Assembly (NCBI GenBank): GCA_964019335.1
Contig: OZ025664.1
Coordinates: 310,001 to 374,000 of the forward strand
DNA from: Diplonema japonicum
Lineage: Eukaryota > Euglenozoa > Diplonemea > Diplonemida > Diplonemidae
Length of the DNA: 64,000 nucleotides
Direction of reading: 5' to 3'
Both the position numbers and the translations under genes were made by a program. The stretch's first letter is position 1. Every line of letters starts with the position of its first letter. The notes under the pieces were generated by a model. That model was not told the DNA's origin. It searched no databases and was given only the letters and a program-made list of their open reading frames with translations. Of this stretch, positions 41,938 to 53,948 are shown piece after piece.

Positions 41938-43512
41938 ATGGTTTTGGATATTGCGCTGTTTCGAGAGCACCAGGGTGGGTCCCCCGACATGGTGAGGGAG
42001 TCGCAGAGGAGGAGGTGCAAGGAGCCCGAGCTGGTCACAAAGGTGATTGACCTGGACAAGGAATGGGTGGCGAGCCTCAAGAAATGTGAGAACCTGAAGA
42101 AGTGCGCTACATTTTGTTCGAAGGCGGTGGGAATGAAGGGAAAGGCGAAGGAGCCTATGGGTGAGATGGCACCCATCCCGGAGGAGTTGAAGCAGGCGGT
42201 GAAGAATGACACGCTCGACAAGGACGATCTTAATGCACTGAATGGTACGCAGCTCAAGGCATTTGCAAAGGAGATCAACTCCTGGGTAGAGGACTCAGCG
42301 GTGGAACAAGACAAGGTTGCAGACCAAAGGCAGCAGGCCTTGAAGCTTGTGGGGAACATTGTGCACGAGTCGTGCAAGCCGACGAAGGACGAAGATGAGA
42401 ACGAAGTTGTGAGGGAGTGGATGCCTGCTGACGCGCTCCCCCCCAAGACTGAGGACACCTGGAACCACGTTGACCTCATGGGGCTTCTTGGCATGGAGAC
42501 TGGTGCTCAGGCCTCCGCGACGGCGGGCAACCGTGCTTACTTCCTGACCGGTGACCTTGTGCAGCTCCAGCTGGGTCTTATCAACTACGCCATGCAGTTC
42601 CTCATCCAGAAGGGACACCAGCCCTTCTACCCCCCGTTTTTCATGAACAAGCAGGCGATGGGCAACGTCGCGGAGCTGGCGCAGTTCGACGAGGAACTGT
42701 ACCACGTGTCAGGCGAGGGTGACGACAAGTACCTGATCGCCACCTCCGAGCAGCCGCTGTGCGCATACCACGCCAACAAGTGGTACCAAGAGTCGGATGT
42801 ATGAGTGTTTCTTTTTTTTTTTTTTTTTAAAGAAGAATAATGGGGGTTTAAAAAAAAATTCTTAGCTTGCGGAGCCCGTGAAGTACGCCGGGTACTCGAC
42901 GTGCTTCAGGAAGGAGGCCGGGTCGCACGGCAGGGACACGCTGGGCATCTTCAGGGTGCACCAGTTCGAGAAGATCGAGCAGTTCATGGTGTGCTCGCCG
43001 AGGGATGAGCTGTCGTGGAAGCTGCTCGAGGACATGATCAAGAACTCTGAGGAGTTCTACCAGTCGCTCGGTCTGCCGTACAAGGTGATCAGCATCGTGG
43101 CTGGGGCTCTGAACCTGGCTGCCGCAAAGAAGTACGACCTTGAGGCGTACTTCCCTGCCTCTGAGACATTCAGGGAGCTGGTTTCGTGCTCCAACTGCAC
43201 CGACTTCCAGTCCCGTGCCATCAACACCAGGTACGGCCAGAACATGAAGGGCACAGCAAAGGAGGCGAAGAAGGAGTACGTGCACATGCTGAACGGGACC
43301 CTGTGCGCGATCACCAGGACGATGTGCTGCATTGTTGAGAACCACCAGACTGCTGAAGGAATTGAAGTCCCTGAGGTGTGGAAGAAAAAAAGGAAAAATA
43401 AGAAATTTTAAAACAGGTGCTGAGGCCTTACATGGGTGGCAAGTCCTTCTTGAAGTTCACTGGGCCAAAGGTCAGGAAGCCCGTGAAGGAGGAGAAGCCC
43501 AAGAAGAAGTAA
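41938..43512 (+). CDS. SARS1: Seryl-tRNA synthetase
   Basis: Exons 41938-42798, 42866-43375 and 43417-43512 (introns 67 and 41 nt), giving 488 residues. N-terminal tRNA-binding coiled coil ([22 protein letters not shown], residues 1-120), then the class II catalytic core: motif 1 region ([25 protein letters not shown]), [10 protein letters not shown], motif 2 ([30 protein letters not shown]) and motif 3 ([19 protein letters not shown]). The last exon encodes [14 protein letters not shown] and the Lys-rich eukaryotic tail. It charges tRNA-Ser in the cytosol. The second intron again has a GTGTGG donor and an AAACAG acceptor. The upstream acceptor is TCTTCAG (41868-41874). Confidence 0.97.
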
Positions 43513-44043
43513 AATTAGGGTGAAAAAAAAAAAAAAAAACGGAAAACAGTAGAAATGAGTAATGGGCAGACTATTGCCGCCACGGAGGGGAGACTGGTGT
43601 GGGGACGGGGAGGGGGAATAAACGAGAGGGCTGAACCTATCCTGGTCGTTTCGGTGTGTGTCAGGTGTTGTACCAGACATCTTTACCCCCCTCCCTCTCC
43701 TCCCTTACTTTATATTCCACCTGTCTTTTTTTTCTTTTTTTTTCCAGTGTTTCATCCAACCCCCAACCTCTTTTTTTTTTTTTTTTCCCCACCCTTGCAG
43801 AATGTAATGCTATTTTTCAGTATTTGAAGGGGAAAACAAAAGTTTTAAAGAAAGAAAAAAAAACGTTCCTTTTTTTTGAGTATCCCCCCCCCCTTTTTTT
43901 AGTGATTATCATCTTTTTTTTATAAGGGCGTGTTCCCTTCACCACTCTTATTTATTTTCTTTCCGTTTTTCTCTGATTTATCCCCCCCCCCCCCTCCAGT
44001 GCTTTGCGTTCAACGTTCATTTCAAGTTCCACTTTAAAAGAAA
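43513..44043. other. Intergenic spacer
   Basis: A-run, then T/C-rich tracts with C-runs; nothing coding. The tract ends CCCCTCCAG (about nt 43991-43999), a good acceptor for the next gene. Confidence 0.55.
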
Positions 44044-44646
44044 ATGGCATTTCCTGTAACACCTCATGTGTCGTATCATGGGGGGGATGGGAGAGGGCTG
44101 ACTTTGGTGCCCGTGGAAAAACAATATTACAATGATGACCGATCGTACAAAAGGGTCCCGCCTTCCTCCGCCCCACAGCAGGTACGGGGAGGCAGCATCG
44201 AGGACAGCATCGATGAGATGAAAAATCGCATGAAGGGCGTAAACCAGAGGCTTGGCGCTGTCGACGTAAAATTATATGAACGTGAAAGAGAAGAAGTCCA
44301 GACCGATTCACCTATGTACACTATAGCACGGAGCCTCGCCTCACCGTCACCCCGGAGGAACATGCCAGTGCCTGATCAGGACGAGCCACAAAGACCTCAA
44401 AGAGCTGTGCAGCCTCAACCTCAGCAAGATGAGGCCTCAGGAGCGCTTCAGGTGTACCAGTTCCGGCAGCACCTTCTCATGTCCAAGCAACACCAGCTCT
44501 CCAGCAAACAATGGGAGCGGCAAAAATACCTGGAGGCGGTCATTTCAAGACAGCAACAGCAACTCGACCACCTGACGCGGCAGCAGGAAGAGACCAACGC
44601 AGAGCTTACGGAACTGCGGAGACGACTCTCCACAACAACTGCTTGA
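44044..44646 (+). CDS. Small coiled-coil protein, unknown
   Basis: 200 residues, uninterrupted. The N-terminal third is Gly/Tyr/Pro-rich (VSYHGGDGRGLTLVPVEKQYY), residues ~48-80 form one helix (IEDSIDEMKNRMKGVNQRLGAV), the middle is Pro/Gln-rich, and residues ~135-198 are a strong coiled coil with Gln runs (SKQWERQKYLEAVISRQQQQ). The shape is typical of a structural or cytoskeletal linker protein. No family recognised. Confidence 0.75.
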   Translation: MAFPVTPHVSYHGGDGRGLTLVPVEKQYYNDDRSYKRVPPSSAPQQVRGGSIEDSIDEMKNRMKGVNQRLGAVDVKLYEREREEVQTDSPMYTIARSLASPSPRRNMPVPDQDEPQRPQRAVQPQPQQDEASGALQVYQFRQHLLMSKQHQLSSKQWERQKYLEAVISRQQQQLDHLTRQQEETNAELTELRRRLSTTTA

Positions 44647-44769
44647 AAAGCTTTAATATAGAGATTTTCTTTCTTCTTCTTTGTTATTTAGAATAGATAC
44701 TTATTATAATATTCACCCCCCCCCCCCTTTTTTCTGTCTCGCCATAACGTTTTTTTTTTCTAGCAGAGA

Positions 44770-45174
44770 ATGTGGGTGAAACTTTTAGATGAGTTAGAGA
44801 CCTACAATCCTTTCAGCGTAGTCGACCCTGGTGTGTGGTGCCCCGATGGTGATGAGGTGGATAAAAGTGCAGTGAGCAAAGCGTTGTGGCAGCAGCGTGG
44901 TGTGTTGGAGAGGGCGAAGAAAGCCTACGCGGTGGTGTCCTGGAACATGGCGCCAGACCCGGAGAACGGTGTGGAGGGCCGAACGACAAGCTTCGTAAGC
45001 GAGACATCTCCTGACCGCACCTTGAGCCCCCTTCACGAGAAGCTCCGGAGTCTCTACTCCAGCTCAGACCCTTTCACAAAGATCCCTGTTGTCGTCATTG
45101 ATGCGGCGGTGCGAAGGTCTCATCATTATACTTACATAGTTTATGTGGATACTCCTTGGAGAGAAGACAAATAA
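44770..45174 (+). CDS. Small hypothetical protein
   Basis: 134 residues. The ATG follows a T-tract and TTCTAGCAG, a good acceptor only a few bases upstream. The sequence is non-repetitive and soluble (MWVKLLDELETYNPFSVVDPGVWCPDGD ... VVVIDAAVRRSHHYTYIVYVDTPW). No motif recognised. Confidence 0.7.
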   Translation: MWVKLLDELETYNPFSVVDPGVWCPDGDEVDKSAVSKALWQQRGVLERAKKAYAVVSWNMAPDPENGVEGRTTSFVSETSPDRTLSPLHEKLRSLYSSSDPFTKIPVVVIDAAVRRSHHYTYIVYVDTPWREDK

Positions 45175-45326
45175 AACGGGAGGGGGGATATTTTTAGTTT
45201 TTTTGAATACGGTTTTTTTTTTTTTTTTTTTTTCATTCTGCTTGATTGACAAACCTTCAAAAAAAAAAAAAAAGAAAGAAAGAAAGAGAGGGAGGCGGAG
45301 AGGGAGAGAAGAAAGAGGAGGGAGAA

Positions 45327-46094
45327 ATGAATCATTTGAAAAAGATCTCGAACAGCAAGACATGGTGCTTCATCACCGGGAAGGACCGGGACATCACCAG
45401 GAAGGGGAGGGGGATTTTCAAAACGAGAGAAAGCGACGAGCAGAGGGTGAGCTTCGAGGTGGGGATGATCATGGGGACGATGACAAGCTTGGGGATATCA
45501 TTGTACTTCTTAGACCCAAAGGCCGCACCAAACAGCAGCAATGGTGTAACAGCAGTAATGTGGCCAGAGCTCTCTGAGGCGCTGGAGGACAGCGTGTACA
45601 ACCAGCCCGATGGAGGGGAGAGTACGGTGAAACGCCTTAATGAGATTACATTTTCTACGGAGCGAAAGGTCTTTACCGTGCTCATGGGTTTCGCAATGTT
45701 CCGCTCCTCCCGGCGGTACTGGTCACGTAGATGGGGCGACATGGAGTGGCAGCGTTCTGTTATTTATATGCCGTGGACTTCATCCGTCGGGCTTGCCATG
45801 TACCTCCCCCTCTTCGTCTCCATCCCGTGCTTCACCCTTGGTTACACTTACGTTAACATGCCGCACTACAAGGAGTGGGTAAACGGTGGGTTTCGTGAAA
45901 TCCCTTCAAAGATGTGGAACAGTCTTTACGTATGGGCCAGAAAAAAAAAAAAAAAAAAAAAAAAAAACGTACAGTACCTCACCTACTCTTGGATTCTCTG
46001 TGCCTTTACTATGTGCTATGCCGTCCTCCCTTGCACTACCATTGGTGCTAGAGGTTGCGTGTGGTGGGCGGCCCGAAGGTCGTCAGGGATTTAA
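45327..46094 (+). CDS. Small multi-pass membrane protein, unknown
   Basis: Exons 45327-45929 and 45975-46094 (45-nt intron GTATGG..A-run..TACAG), giving about 240 residues. Unspliced translation inserts a poly-Lys stretch inside a hydrophobic segment, whereas splicing yields NSLYYLTYSWILCAFTMCYAVL, a plausible membrane helix. Other hydrophobic stretches: residues ~40-60 (VGMIMGTMTSLGISLYFL), ~115-127 (KVFTVLMGFAMF) and ~155-185 (SSVGLAMYLPLFVSIPCFTLGYTY). The basic N-terminus (MNHLKKISNSKTW) may be a targeting signal. A weak resemblance of the end to Mpv17-type proteins is not enough to assign a family. Confidence 0.72.
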   Translation: MNHLKKISNSKTWCFITGKDRDITRKGRGIFKTRESDEQRVSFEVGMIMGTMTSLGISLYFLDPKAAPNSSNGVTAVMWPELSEALEDSVYNQPDGGESTVKRLNEITFSTERKVFTVLMGFAMFRSSRRYWSRRWGDMEWQRSVIYMPWTSSVGLAMYLPLFVSIPCFTLGYTYVNMPHYKEWVNGGFREIPSKMWNSLYVWARKKKKKKKKNVQYLTYSWILCAFTMCYAVLPCTTIGARGCVWWAARRSSGI

Positions 46095-46124
46095 GATAGA
46101 AGGGGAGGGGTGTATGGAGTTGCG

Positions 46125-46163
<39 letters not shown>

Positions 46164-46335
46164 TCTTCCGCCCCCGACCGCGTAACGATTATAGAATTTT
46201 TTTCACAGGAGGGGGGAAACCAGAAAAGAAACACTCTCTGCCTCTCCAAACCCCCCCTCGGCATCCCTCACTTTGTGCAGTAGCAAAGGGACGTCGGCGA
46301 AAAATCCTGTTAGAAACCATAGATTAAAATTATGT

Positions 46336-49300
46336 ATGCTTGGGGGCGACGAGACTCCAAACGATGAGGCGACGCCTTCGCCGCCTCCCTCGCCACCACC
46401 GGTACAAAAGTCACCTCCCGTTTCCCCTATTAAGTTAGAGAAGTTGGTAGGAAGCGATGTTCCAGAACCACCCCCGCTTCCGGAGTATTTGAAGAAGGTT
46501 GTAATCCCTCCGTTGCCCCCTCTTCCAAGGTGCGATGATGAGGTCGAAATGCTGGATATGGCGAACATGCTTTCTTTTCAACTAAACCCAAGCAAAGGGA
46601 CTAACATAACGAACGGGAACAGAAAATCTTCAGAAGGGGGAATCATATCACCAGCACTGGACTCGGGGACGCAGTCATGCGTGGATTTTAATTTGCACGA
46701 CGACATATACGATGACGATGAAGATCAAGAGGAAAGGGGCACGATCCAAGTGAGCCTGCCCACAGCATTGCAGCCTAAGGACCCGTTTGTCCCAACACCG
46801 TACGCACCGCAGGAATTGTTCAACGATTCTGATAATAGATGTGGGAACGCGCTCAACCGGTTCTACAGCTTGCGGGACATCACGTGGTACGCAGTCTGGA
46901 AGCACATAGGAACTACCCGCAGTACTTACAACCTGCGCAGCAACCCTCTATGGATTATTCCTAAGACAAGCTTCATTCGCATCACAGCCATCAAGATTGT
47001 TGACTCCGCATACTTCCGATGGGCGGTGCTTAGCGTCATCATCCTGAATGCCTTTGCACTCGCGCTTGACATCCCAGAGACGAAGGACTATGACGGTGTC
47101 CAGGATTTTCTTCACTATGCCAATATCATTTTCCTCGTTGCCTTTACGATCGAGATGGTGATGAAGGTGGTTGCGATGGGTTTTCTTCTCAACGTGCACT
47201 CGTATCTCTCTTCGCCTTGGAACGCTCTCGACTTCGCATTGCTTCTTGCGGGCTACACGTCTCTTCACCCCTCCGTTGCGAACTTCACCGTCGTGAGACT
47301 TGTGAGGTTGTTACGGCCGCTGCGTACCATCTCCCGTGTGCCAGGGTTATCCGCACTGCTGAGCGCACTCTTCGGCGCGGTCCCGCACATGGCGAATATC
47401 TTGCTTCTCATCTCCTTCCTTCTCACCATCTTCTCCATCGTAGGCGTGCAGCTGTGGGAGAGCAGCTGGGACAACAGATGTTACGCCCTCGACGAGAGTA
47501 CCATGGAGCACCTGCTGATCTCAAACAGCACCCGAGGCTGCTCCATCGGCACTCACTTTTACGGTGCCCTGTCCTGCTCGGAGTCCGAGAACGGCGTGAC
47601 ACTGAACCAGACATGCATGCGGAACACCTCCCAGTTCCATGAGTCCACGCTCAACTTCGACAACTTCGCGTCTGCATCGCTTCTCGCTTTCAAGATCATC
47701 TCCCTCGATGACTGGCCAGTTGACCTCAAGCGCACGCAAGATGCTTTCGGGTGGTGGACCTGGCTGTACTTTTTCTTCCTCACGGTGTGCGGCAGCTTTG
47801 TATGTGTTAACCTGATGCTTGCCGCCATGACCATGGTGCTTGAACAGGAACGCAATGAAGACAAGAAGCGTGGCGCCCAAGAGGAAGTCAAGTCCATCGG
47901 CTCTGGAAGCCCACGGATGGCGACACCGCTGGAACTGCAGTTGACCGTGAGGAGCGACACAACCATCGCTAAGATCGACAGCGAGGCCTTCACTCATGAC
48001 GCCAAGGGCAAGAAAGACATGGGTTTTGAAGGCAGCACGCTTGTTGATGTGCCCAGTGGGATCCGTGTGACCAATATCGCGGTCTCAACTGTAACTTTCT
48101 CGCTAATGAGGCTCCCTACCGCTGTGTATTTGTCTGCTTGTTTGAGGGACCCCGAATGGAAGGGCAATAACATAGGCAGCAAGGGCAACGAAGATTGCCT
48201 GTCCGCCCTTCGAAGCACACTGCACCGCGTAAGGAGGTCCTCCGTCACGGGCTCGCAGACTTCTACATCACCCATCCCGAACAGGACACGCTTGCGACGG
48301 TCGCACACAAAACAGCATGTCATGTTTGCTGAGTATGACATCCCGCACTTGGACCTCACAGCCGAGGCAGCTGACGACGAAGTGAGAAGGCAGCAAGCTG
48401 AGCAACTTGAGGCGGAACTTCAAGATGACAGCTACAGGATAGCTCCGCCATCACCTACTAGAAAAACACTTTACAAGCCTCACGGTGATGCATGGGTGAC
48501 GGAAGGGGCTGTGCTGCGCATGGGGGGCGCTGGATCTAAGGTTGCCACAAAGCCATTAAGCTACTGGCGGAATGTTTTGCGAGCTGTGACAACGAGCAAG
48601 TACGTGTCACGGTACATGCTTTTCATCACGTGTTTCAATGTTACAGTGCTGTGCACGGATGCACACGGCATCAGCGAGGAGCGGGAGCAGTTCATTGAGA
48701 CAACGAACTTCGTGTGCAACATCCACTTCATGGCCGAGTTGGTGCTGAAACTTGCAGCCATGGGATGGTCAGAGTACCTGTCAGATAATTTCAACAAATG
48801 TGACTTCTTGTTAGTGCTCATTTCCATTCCTGAAATGGTGCTTGCGAAAGGCAGTGCGGCATCTGCGGTACGTGCTGTCAGGCTGTTCCGCTTGGCGAGG
48901 ATACTGCGCGTGGGTGCCAGGCTGCTCCCTAGACTGCAGTCACTGCGTGTGATTCTCGTGACAGTGATGGCCTCTCTCCGTGAAGCGGGCTACATCATGC
49001 TCGTGATGCTGCTGCTAATTTTCATCTACACCATCATCGGGATCCAGCTCTTTGCCAACTCCCTCCCTGAGGACGCCCGGAACAACTTCAACTCCCTCTG
49101 GGAGGGTGCCTTGACTGTCTTCGTCATTATAAGCGGTGAGCGGTGGGGGCGCATCATGAAAACTGCCATTGACAGCACATCCGCCGCTTCTGCCGTGTAT
49201 TTTGTGTCGCTCTTCATCTTAGGGAACTATATTCTACTGAATTTGTTCACATCTGTCATCATTTTCAATTTCAAGAACTGGCAGGACCACGAGGAGGGCG

Positions 49301-51309
49301 GTGATGCCACCATCACGAGAGCGGCGGAGCTGGCGTCGTCGTCTTCGCTCCTGCGCACGAAGATGGCACGCACAGTGCTGGCAAACCAATCAGACGCCGA
49401 CCAGCCGTTCTCGACACCCGCAGGGCGGCGAAACACACACCCCGATGACTTGACCTCGGCAACGACAAGCGGTGCGACGGCAGACCTCGTGACCTCCCCC
49501 AGTTCAGGCACCACCTCCGGACGGCGGGGCATAGCACCACTAGTGCTTGACAAGCACGACTCACATGGAAGGCTGACGTCTAACAGCGACACGAAGCCCT
49601 CGACTGACGTGTCGGAGATCCTGTCGAGGCAGACATCGGGCAGACTGCGAACAACCGACAAGTCTGTGAGCATGTTAACCGAGCGCGCGCCTGTATCGGA
49701 GCTGACGTGGGTGGAGGACTGGGGCATGCACGGGAAGGAAATGTCGTCCACACGGCTGGAGAAGCAAACGACGGACACCACTGTTGCATCACAGACTCAG
49801 GTACCGAAAGGGGTGTCCCTAGGCATCTTCCCGCCAGACCATCCTTTCAGGATGTTCCTGGCGAAGTTCGTCTTCCACAAGCAGTTCGACAACGCCATCT
49901 CGGTTCTAATCGTCCTCAACTGCGTGACGATCGCCCTCTCAGACCCTTGGTGGGACAGCGACGACACGCGCAAGCTTGCTCTTGATATTTGTGACTACAT
50001 CTTCACAGCGTTGTTCATTGTAGAAATGTGCGCCAAGATCATCGTTTACGGTCTGTGGGAGAAGTACGAGTTGGAGGAAGACATCGACGCTGACAGCGAA
50101 GAAGAGATGGATAACGCAGCACAATTGATCGAACGGGAAGAGGAGAACCAGCCGTACCTGCAGTGCACGTGGAACAAGATAGATCTGTTTGTGGTTTGCG
50201 TGGCTGTGGTTGGGTTATTTGTGAAGCAATTCAGGATATTCAGGTCCTTCAGAGCCATCAGGCTCGTCATACGCTCCGAGAATATAAAAATCGTGGTCCT
50301 GGCGCTTCTGCACGCCCTACCCACTATGGGGAACGTGGTGATGGTGATCCTCTTCCTGTTCATTGTGTTCTCAGCTGTTGGGATACAGCTATTCAAAGGC
50401 ACGCTGTGGCACTGCACTGACATAGTGTCAAATAAAGAACAGTGCAACGGAACCTACTATGTGGAGGTCATAGAGTTCGGAGCAACGGTTTTGGAGGAGA
50501 GGGAGAAGGTGTGGCAGAACAGTAGAACGAACTTCGACCACTTGGGTTACGCAATGCTGACACTGTTCGAGCTGGCCCTAGGCGAGGGTTGGGTTGATAT
50601 CATGTTCCAAGGCATTGATTCTCAAGACCCTGGAGACGGGCGCCGTGTCAACGCAAGGCCCTACAACGCACTGTTCTACGTGATGTTTGTGATGGTCGGA
50701 TCCTTCTTCGCAATGAACCTCTTCATCGGGATGCTTGTTGACAAGTTTAGTGAGATCACGCGGTACTACAACGGGCACATCTTTCTCACGCCCCAGCAAG
50801 TTACATGGGTTCAGACTGCTAAGGTTCTTCACCGGGCCAAGATAGCACCCAAGCCCAAGATGCCCTCAAACCCGATACAATGTGTGTTCTTCCACCTTGT
50901 AGGGCACCCTTGGTTCGACCCATTCATCACTCTTTGCATTCTCATCAATGTTGTCGCCATGATGGTCGTCCACAGGGGACAAAGCGACGAATTCACAGCG
51001 GTGCTGGAAATGGTGAACTTGGTGCTGCTGTGCGTGTACACTGCTGAAGCGGGTGCAAAGATAGTTGCATGGGGCCCTGCGCACTATGCCGGCGACAAGT
51101 GGAACAAGTTTGACCTCCTCATTGTTGTCGTTTCGTGGCTTGGGTTCGGTCTCCTAAACTCCTCCCTTGCATCTGTTTTCAGAATGCTCCGTGTGGGCAG
51201 GATGTTCAGACTTGTGAACAAGGCCAACGGCATCAGACAAATGCTGTTCACATTGTACTACTCGCTGCCTCCTCTACTAAATCTCTCGCTCCTACTTATG
51301 GTATACATT

Positions 51310-51340
<31 letters not shown>

Positions 51341-52463
51341 CCCCCCCACACCACAGGTTGTTCTCTTTGTGTATGGAGCCATTGGCGTGGAGCTGTTCGG
51401 TAAGGTGAAGCAACAAAAAGGCCTGGACGAACACCTGAACTTCTCATCAATGCCGAAAGCTATCGTGACTCTCTTCATCATTTCTACTGCTGAGACTTGG
51501 GTATTGGGGGGAAAAAAAAAGTACAAAACCTGTAAAATACAATCAAAACAGCCCGATGTGATGGAAGCCTGTAGGTACACTCCCGACACCTGTACGGATG
51601 ACTGCGGGACAGAGTGGGCCGTCCCATACTTCATCTCTTTCATGATGGTGGGATATGTTATCTCGCTGAACTTGTTCATCACGATCATCATTGAGGTTCT
51701 GGAACATCAGAGGTCGCAGATCGAGCTGCTGAACACAGTGGACAGCTTTAAGTACAAGTGGATGAAGTTCGACATTGATGCCAATGAACGGCTCACATGG
51801 CGGCAGCTGCTGATGATCCTCCGGGTGCTGCCACCCCCTGTAGGGATGCCCCTTCAGGCTAAAGAGGTCAGCAATTACCTCACTAGCCTGCGCATTCCTA
51901 TATCCTACGAGGGGCACGTTAGGTACATCGACGCGGTGTACGGCATCGCAAGGGTCTCGATGTCAATGGAAGCAGTCGAAGCCAGGCAACTTGCTGACAA
52001 AGGTTTCACAGGCGGTCCTTTGGTGTCTGGAATCGTAATTTCTTTACACCACATGTACTTCGTGACACTTGTACAGGTATGTTAAAAGAAGAAGGAAAAA
52101 AAAAAATTCCCCACACAGAAATGGTGGCGCGTGACGAAGATGAAGAGGCTGCTGAACCAAACAGTGTTAGAGGTGACGTCGCCGAGGAGCTCGAAAAGAT
52201 TTGTACCCACTCTCGTGATCCCGCCTAGGAGCTCGTTTGTAGAAGAAGAGGATGAGACTGGAGAGTGCACGCCAAATGAGGAATTTAAATTTGGCGAACC
52301 CGAAGGTGCAAGTTTGACAGGGAGTGAAGATGACGAGGAAGATTCTAGAGCATCGCCAAGTTCCTCCCCATTTATTGACATGGAGCAGGTTGACACAGCA
52401 TCCCACACTACAGCGTGTACTGAAGAGAGCAGCGATGATGAAGAGAGCTGCAAAAGATTTTAA
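46336..52463 (+). CDS. Four-domain voltage-gated cation channel (CaV/NaV superfamily)
   Basis: Exons 46336-51300, 51357-51500, 51552-52076 and 52119-52463 (introns 56, 51 and 42 nt), giving 1992 residues. Four six-helix domains at residues ~213-505, 755-980, 1177-1480 and 1525-1752. S4 helices have Arg every third residue: I VVRLVRLLRPLR, II VRAVRLFRLARILR, III FRIFRSFRAIR, IV FRMLRVGRMFR. Selectivity-filter acidic residues by alignment: Asp458 (SLDDW), Glu935 (SGERW), Glu1417 (LGEGW), Glu1701 (TAETW), an all-acidic D-E-E-E ring that suggests Ca2+ permeation rather than the DEKA ring of Na+ channels. After IVS6 the segment KWMKFDIDANERLTWRQLLMILRVLPPPVG resembles the CaV EF-hand-like region. 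The second intron is needed for TAETW-PDVM to match the CaV filter. Pro-rich N-terminus; acidic, Ser-rich C-terminus. Confidence 0.96.
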
Positions 52464-53172
52464 GGGGGGAAAAAAAGTTTTAAAAAAAATTGTTTTTGCG
52501 TGTCATTTATTCTCTCTCTCGGGGATCTCACTCCTCCCCTCCCCCCCCCCGACGGGCCTTCCGCAAGTTAACCTCTATAAGGGGGTGAAGAAATTTGGAG
52601 GAAAAGAGAGGGGTGTACATTCCCTCCCTTTTCTTTTGCTGTCTTCTCCCTTTTTGTGTGTTTTTTTATTTATTATTATATAGTTCCCCCCCCCCTTTTT
52701 TTTTCTGATTCTGGTTTGTTGATTTCTTCTTTTTTTTTATTGCGCCCTTTTTTTGTTCCATTTTACTCTCTTCTTTTTTTTTCCTCAGTAAAGTAACAGC
52801 TTTTTCTGGGGGGGGTACTTTTTTTTAAGTCTAGGCTCAGGTGGGCCACCCCCCTTTTTTTTTCCTTTTTTTTTCAAGAACGAGTCTTTGGCTTGTTCTT
52901 TTTTAACAAAATGGGAACGTTGGCTTACATGTTCCTGGGGGTTATAAGTTTTTTTTTTTTTACCCCTTCTGGCACGTACAAACAACGACCAGTTCCTCTT
53001 TTTCTCCTTTTTGCTTTTTCAAACAACCCAAAGAACAAAAAAAAGTAAAGAACAAGGAAAGAATTGCTGATTAGAAGGAGAAAAAAAAAAAAAAAACGAG
53101 TCCATATATACCTAGCCTGAAATTTGTAGAATACAAAAAAAAAAAAGATTGGCGGGGAAAAAAAGGGCAAAA

Positions 53173-53234
<62 letters not shown>

Positions 53235-53948
53235 TTATTGGATCTTTTCAGTAAGAAATGGAAAAAGAAATATTTCCCCTTTTTTTCTTTTTTTTTGTTG
53301 GAAATAAGAAGGAAAAGAAGAGGGAGAAAAAAAAAAAAAAGAGATTTAAGAAAAAAATCCTTTCTGGACGGATACTGAGCAAGTATTCGCTGCTATGTGT
53401 TTTCTGTCTTTTTTTTTTTTTTCCCACCCTTCAAGAGCCCCTCTAAAGAGTTACTTTTTTGTTTTTCTTCCTTTCTCTTTTTAAGCCAACCCTTTAATGG
53501 AGGTATTTCCCTTTTTCTTTTCTTTTTCTCCCCCCCCCCCCGCTTCATGGGGTGTGTGTCACTTCTCCCCCATAGTTATTTCTTTTTTTTTTTGTTTTCC
53601 CCAGCCGTTTACTTATTTCTTGCTGCCTTGTCATCTCCCCGGGTTACCCCCCCAAAAAAAGAGAGGAAACATTTAATACAATTCAAAAAAAAAAAAGATA
53701 ATGTGCCGAGCGAGAAATTTAGAACAATTTTTTTTTTTTGTCAATTGCTCGTGCAAAGGTAAAAAAAAAAACAACAACACAATAAAAAAAAATTATGAAA
53801 GTTTTTTTTTCTTTTTTTTCCATCCCCTTCCCTTCAACTTCAACTTCTGTGTATGGTTTTTTTTTTTTCTCCCTTCCCCCCCCCCCCCCCCCCCCATTCC
53901 CCATTCTAAACTCCACACAAAAAACTTCCCCCAACACAAAACAGACAC
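52464..53948. other. Long low-complexity spacer with 56-nt T-run
   Basis: About 1.5 kb. Includes C-runs, many T-runs, a 56-nt T-run (53176-53231, the longest in the window) and the partial repeat D3 (53701-53758). A poly-C tract (about 53877-53895) and an acceptor (CAAAACAG, nt 53936-53943) precede the transporter gene. No gene seen. Confidence 0.6.
53701..53758 (+). repeat. Partial hairpin repeat, family D copy 3
   Basis: ATGTGCCGAGCGAG, AAATTTAGAACAATTTT, T-run, CAATTGCTCGTGCAAAG: the two GCCGAGC/GCTCGTGC arms and the AATTTAG..CAATTTT core of copies 1 and 2 are present, but the 3' AACAACAAAG block is lost. Confidence 0.5.
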
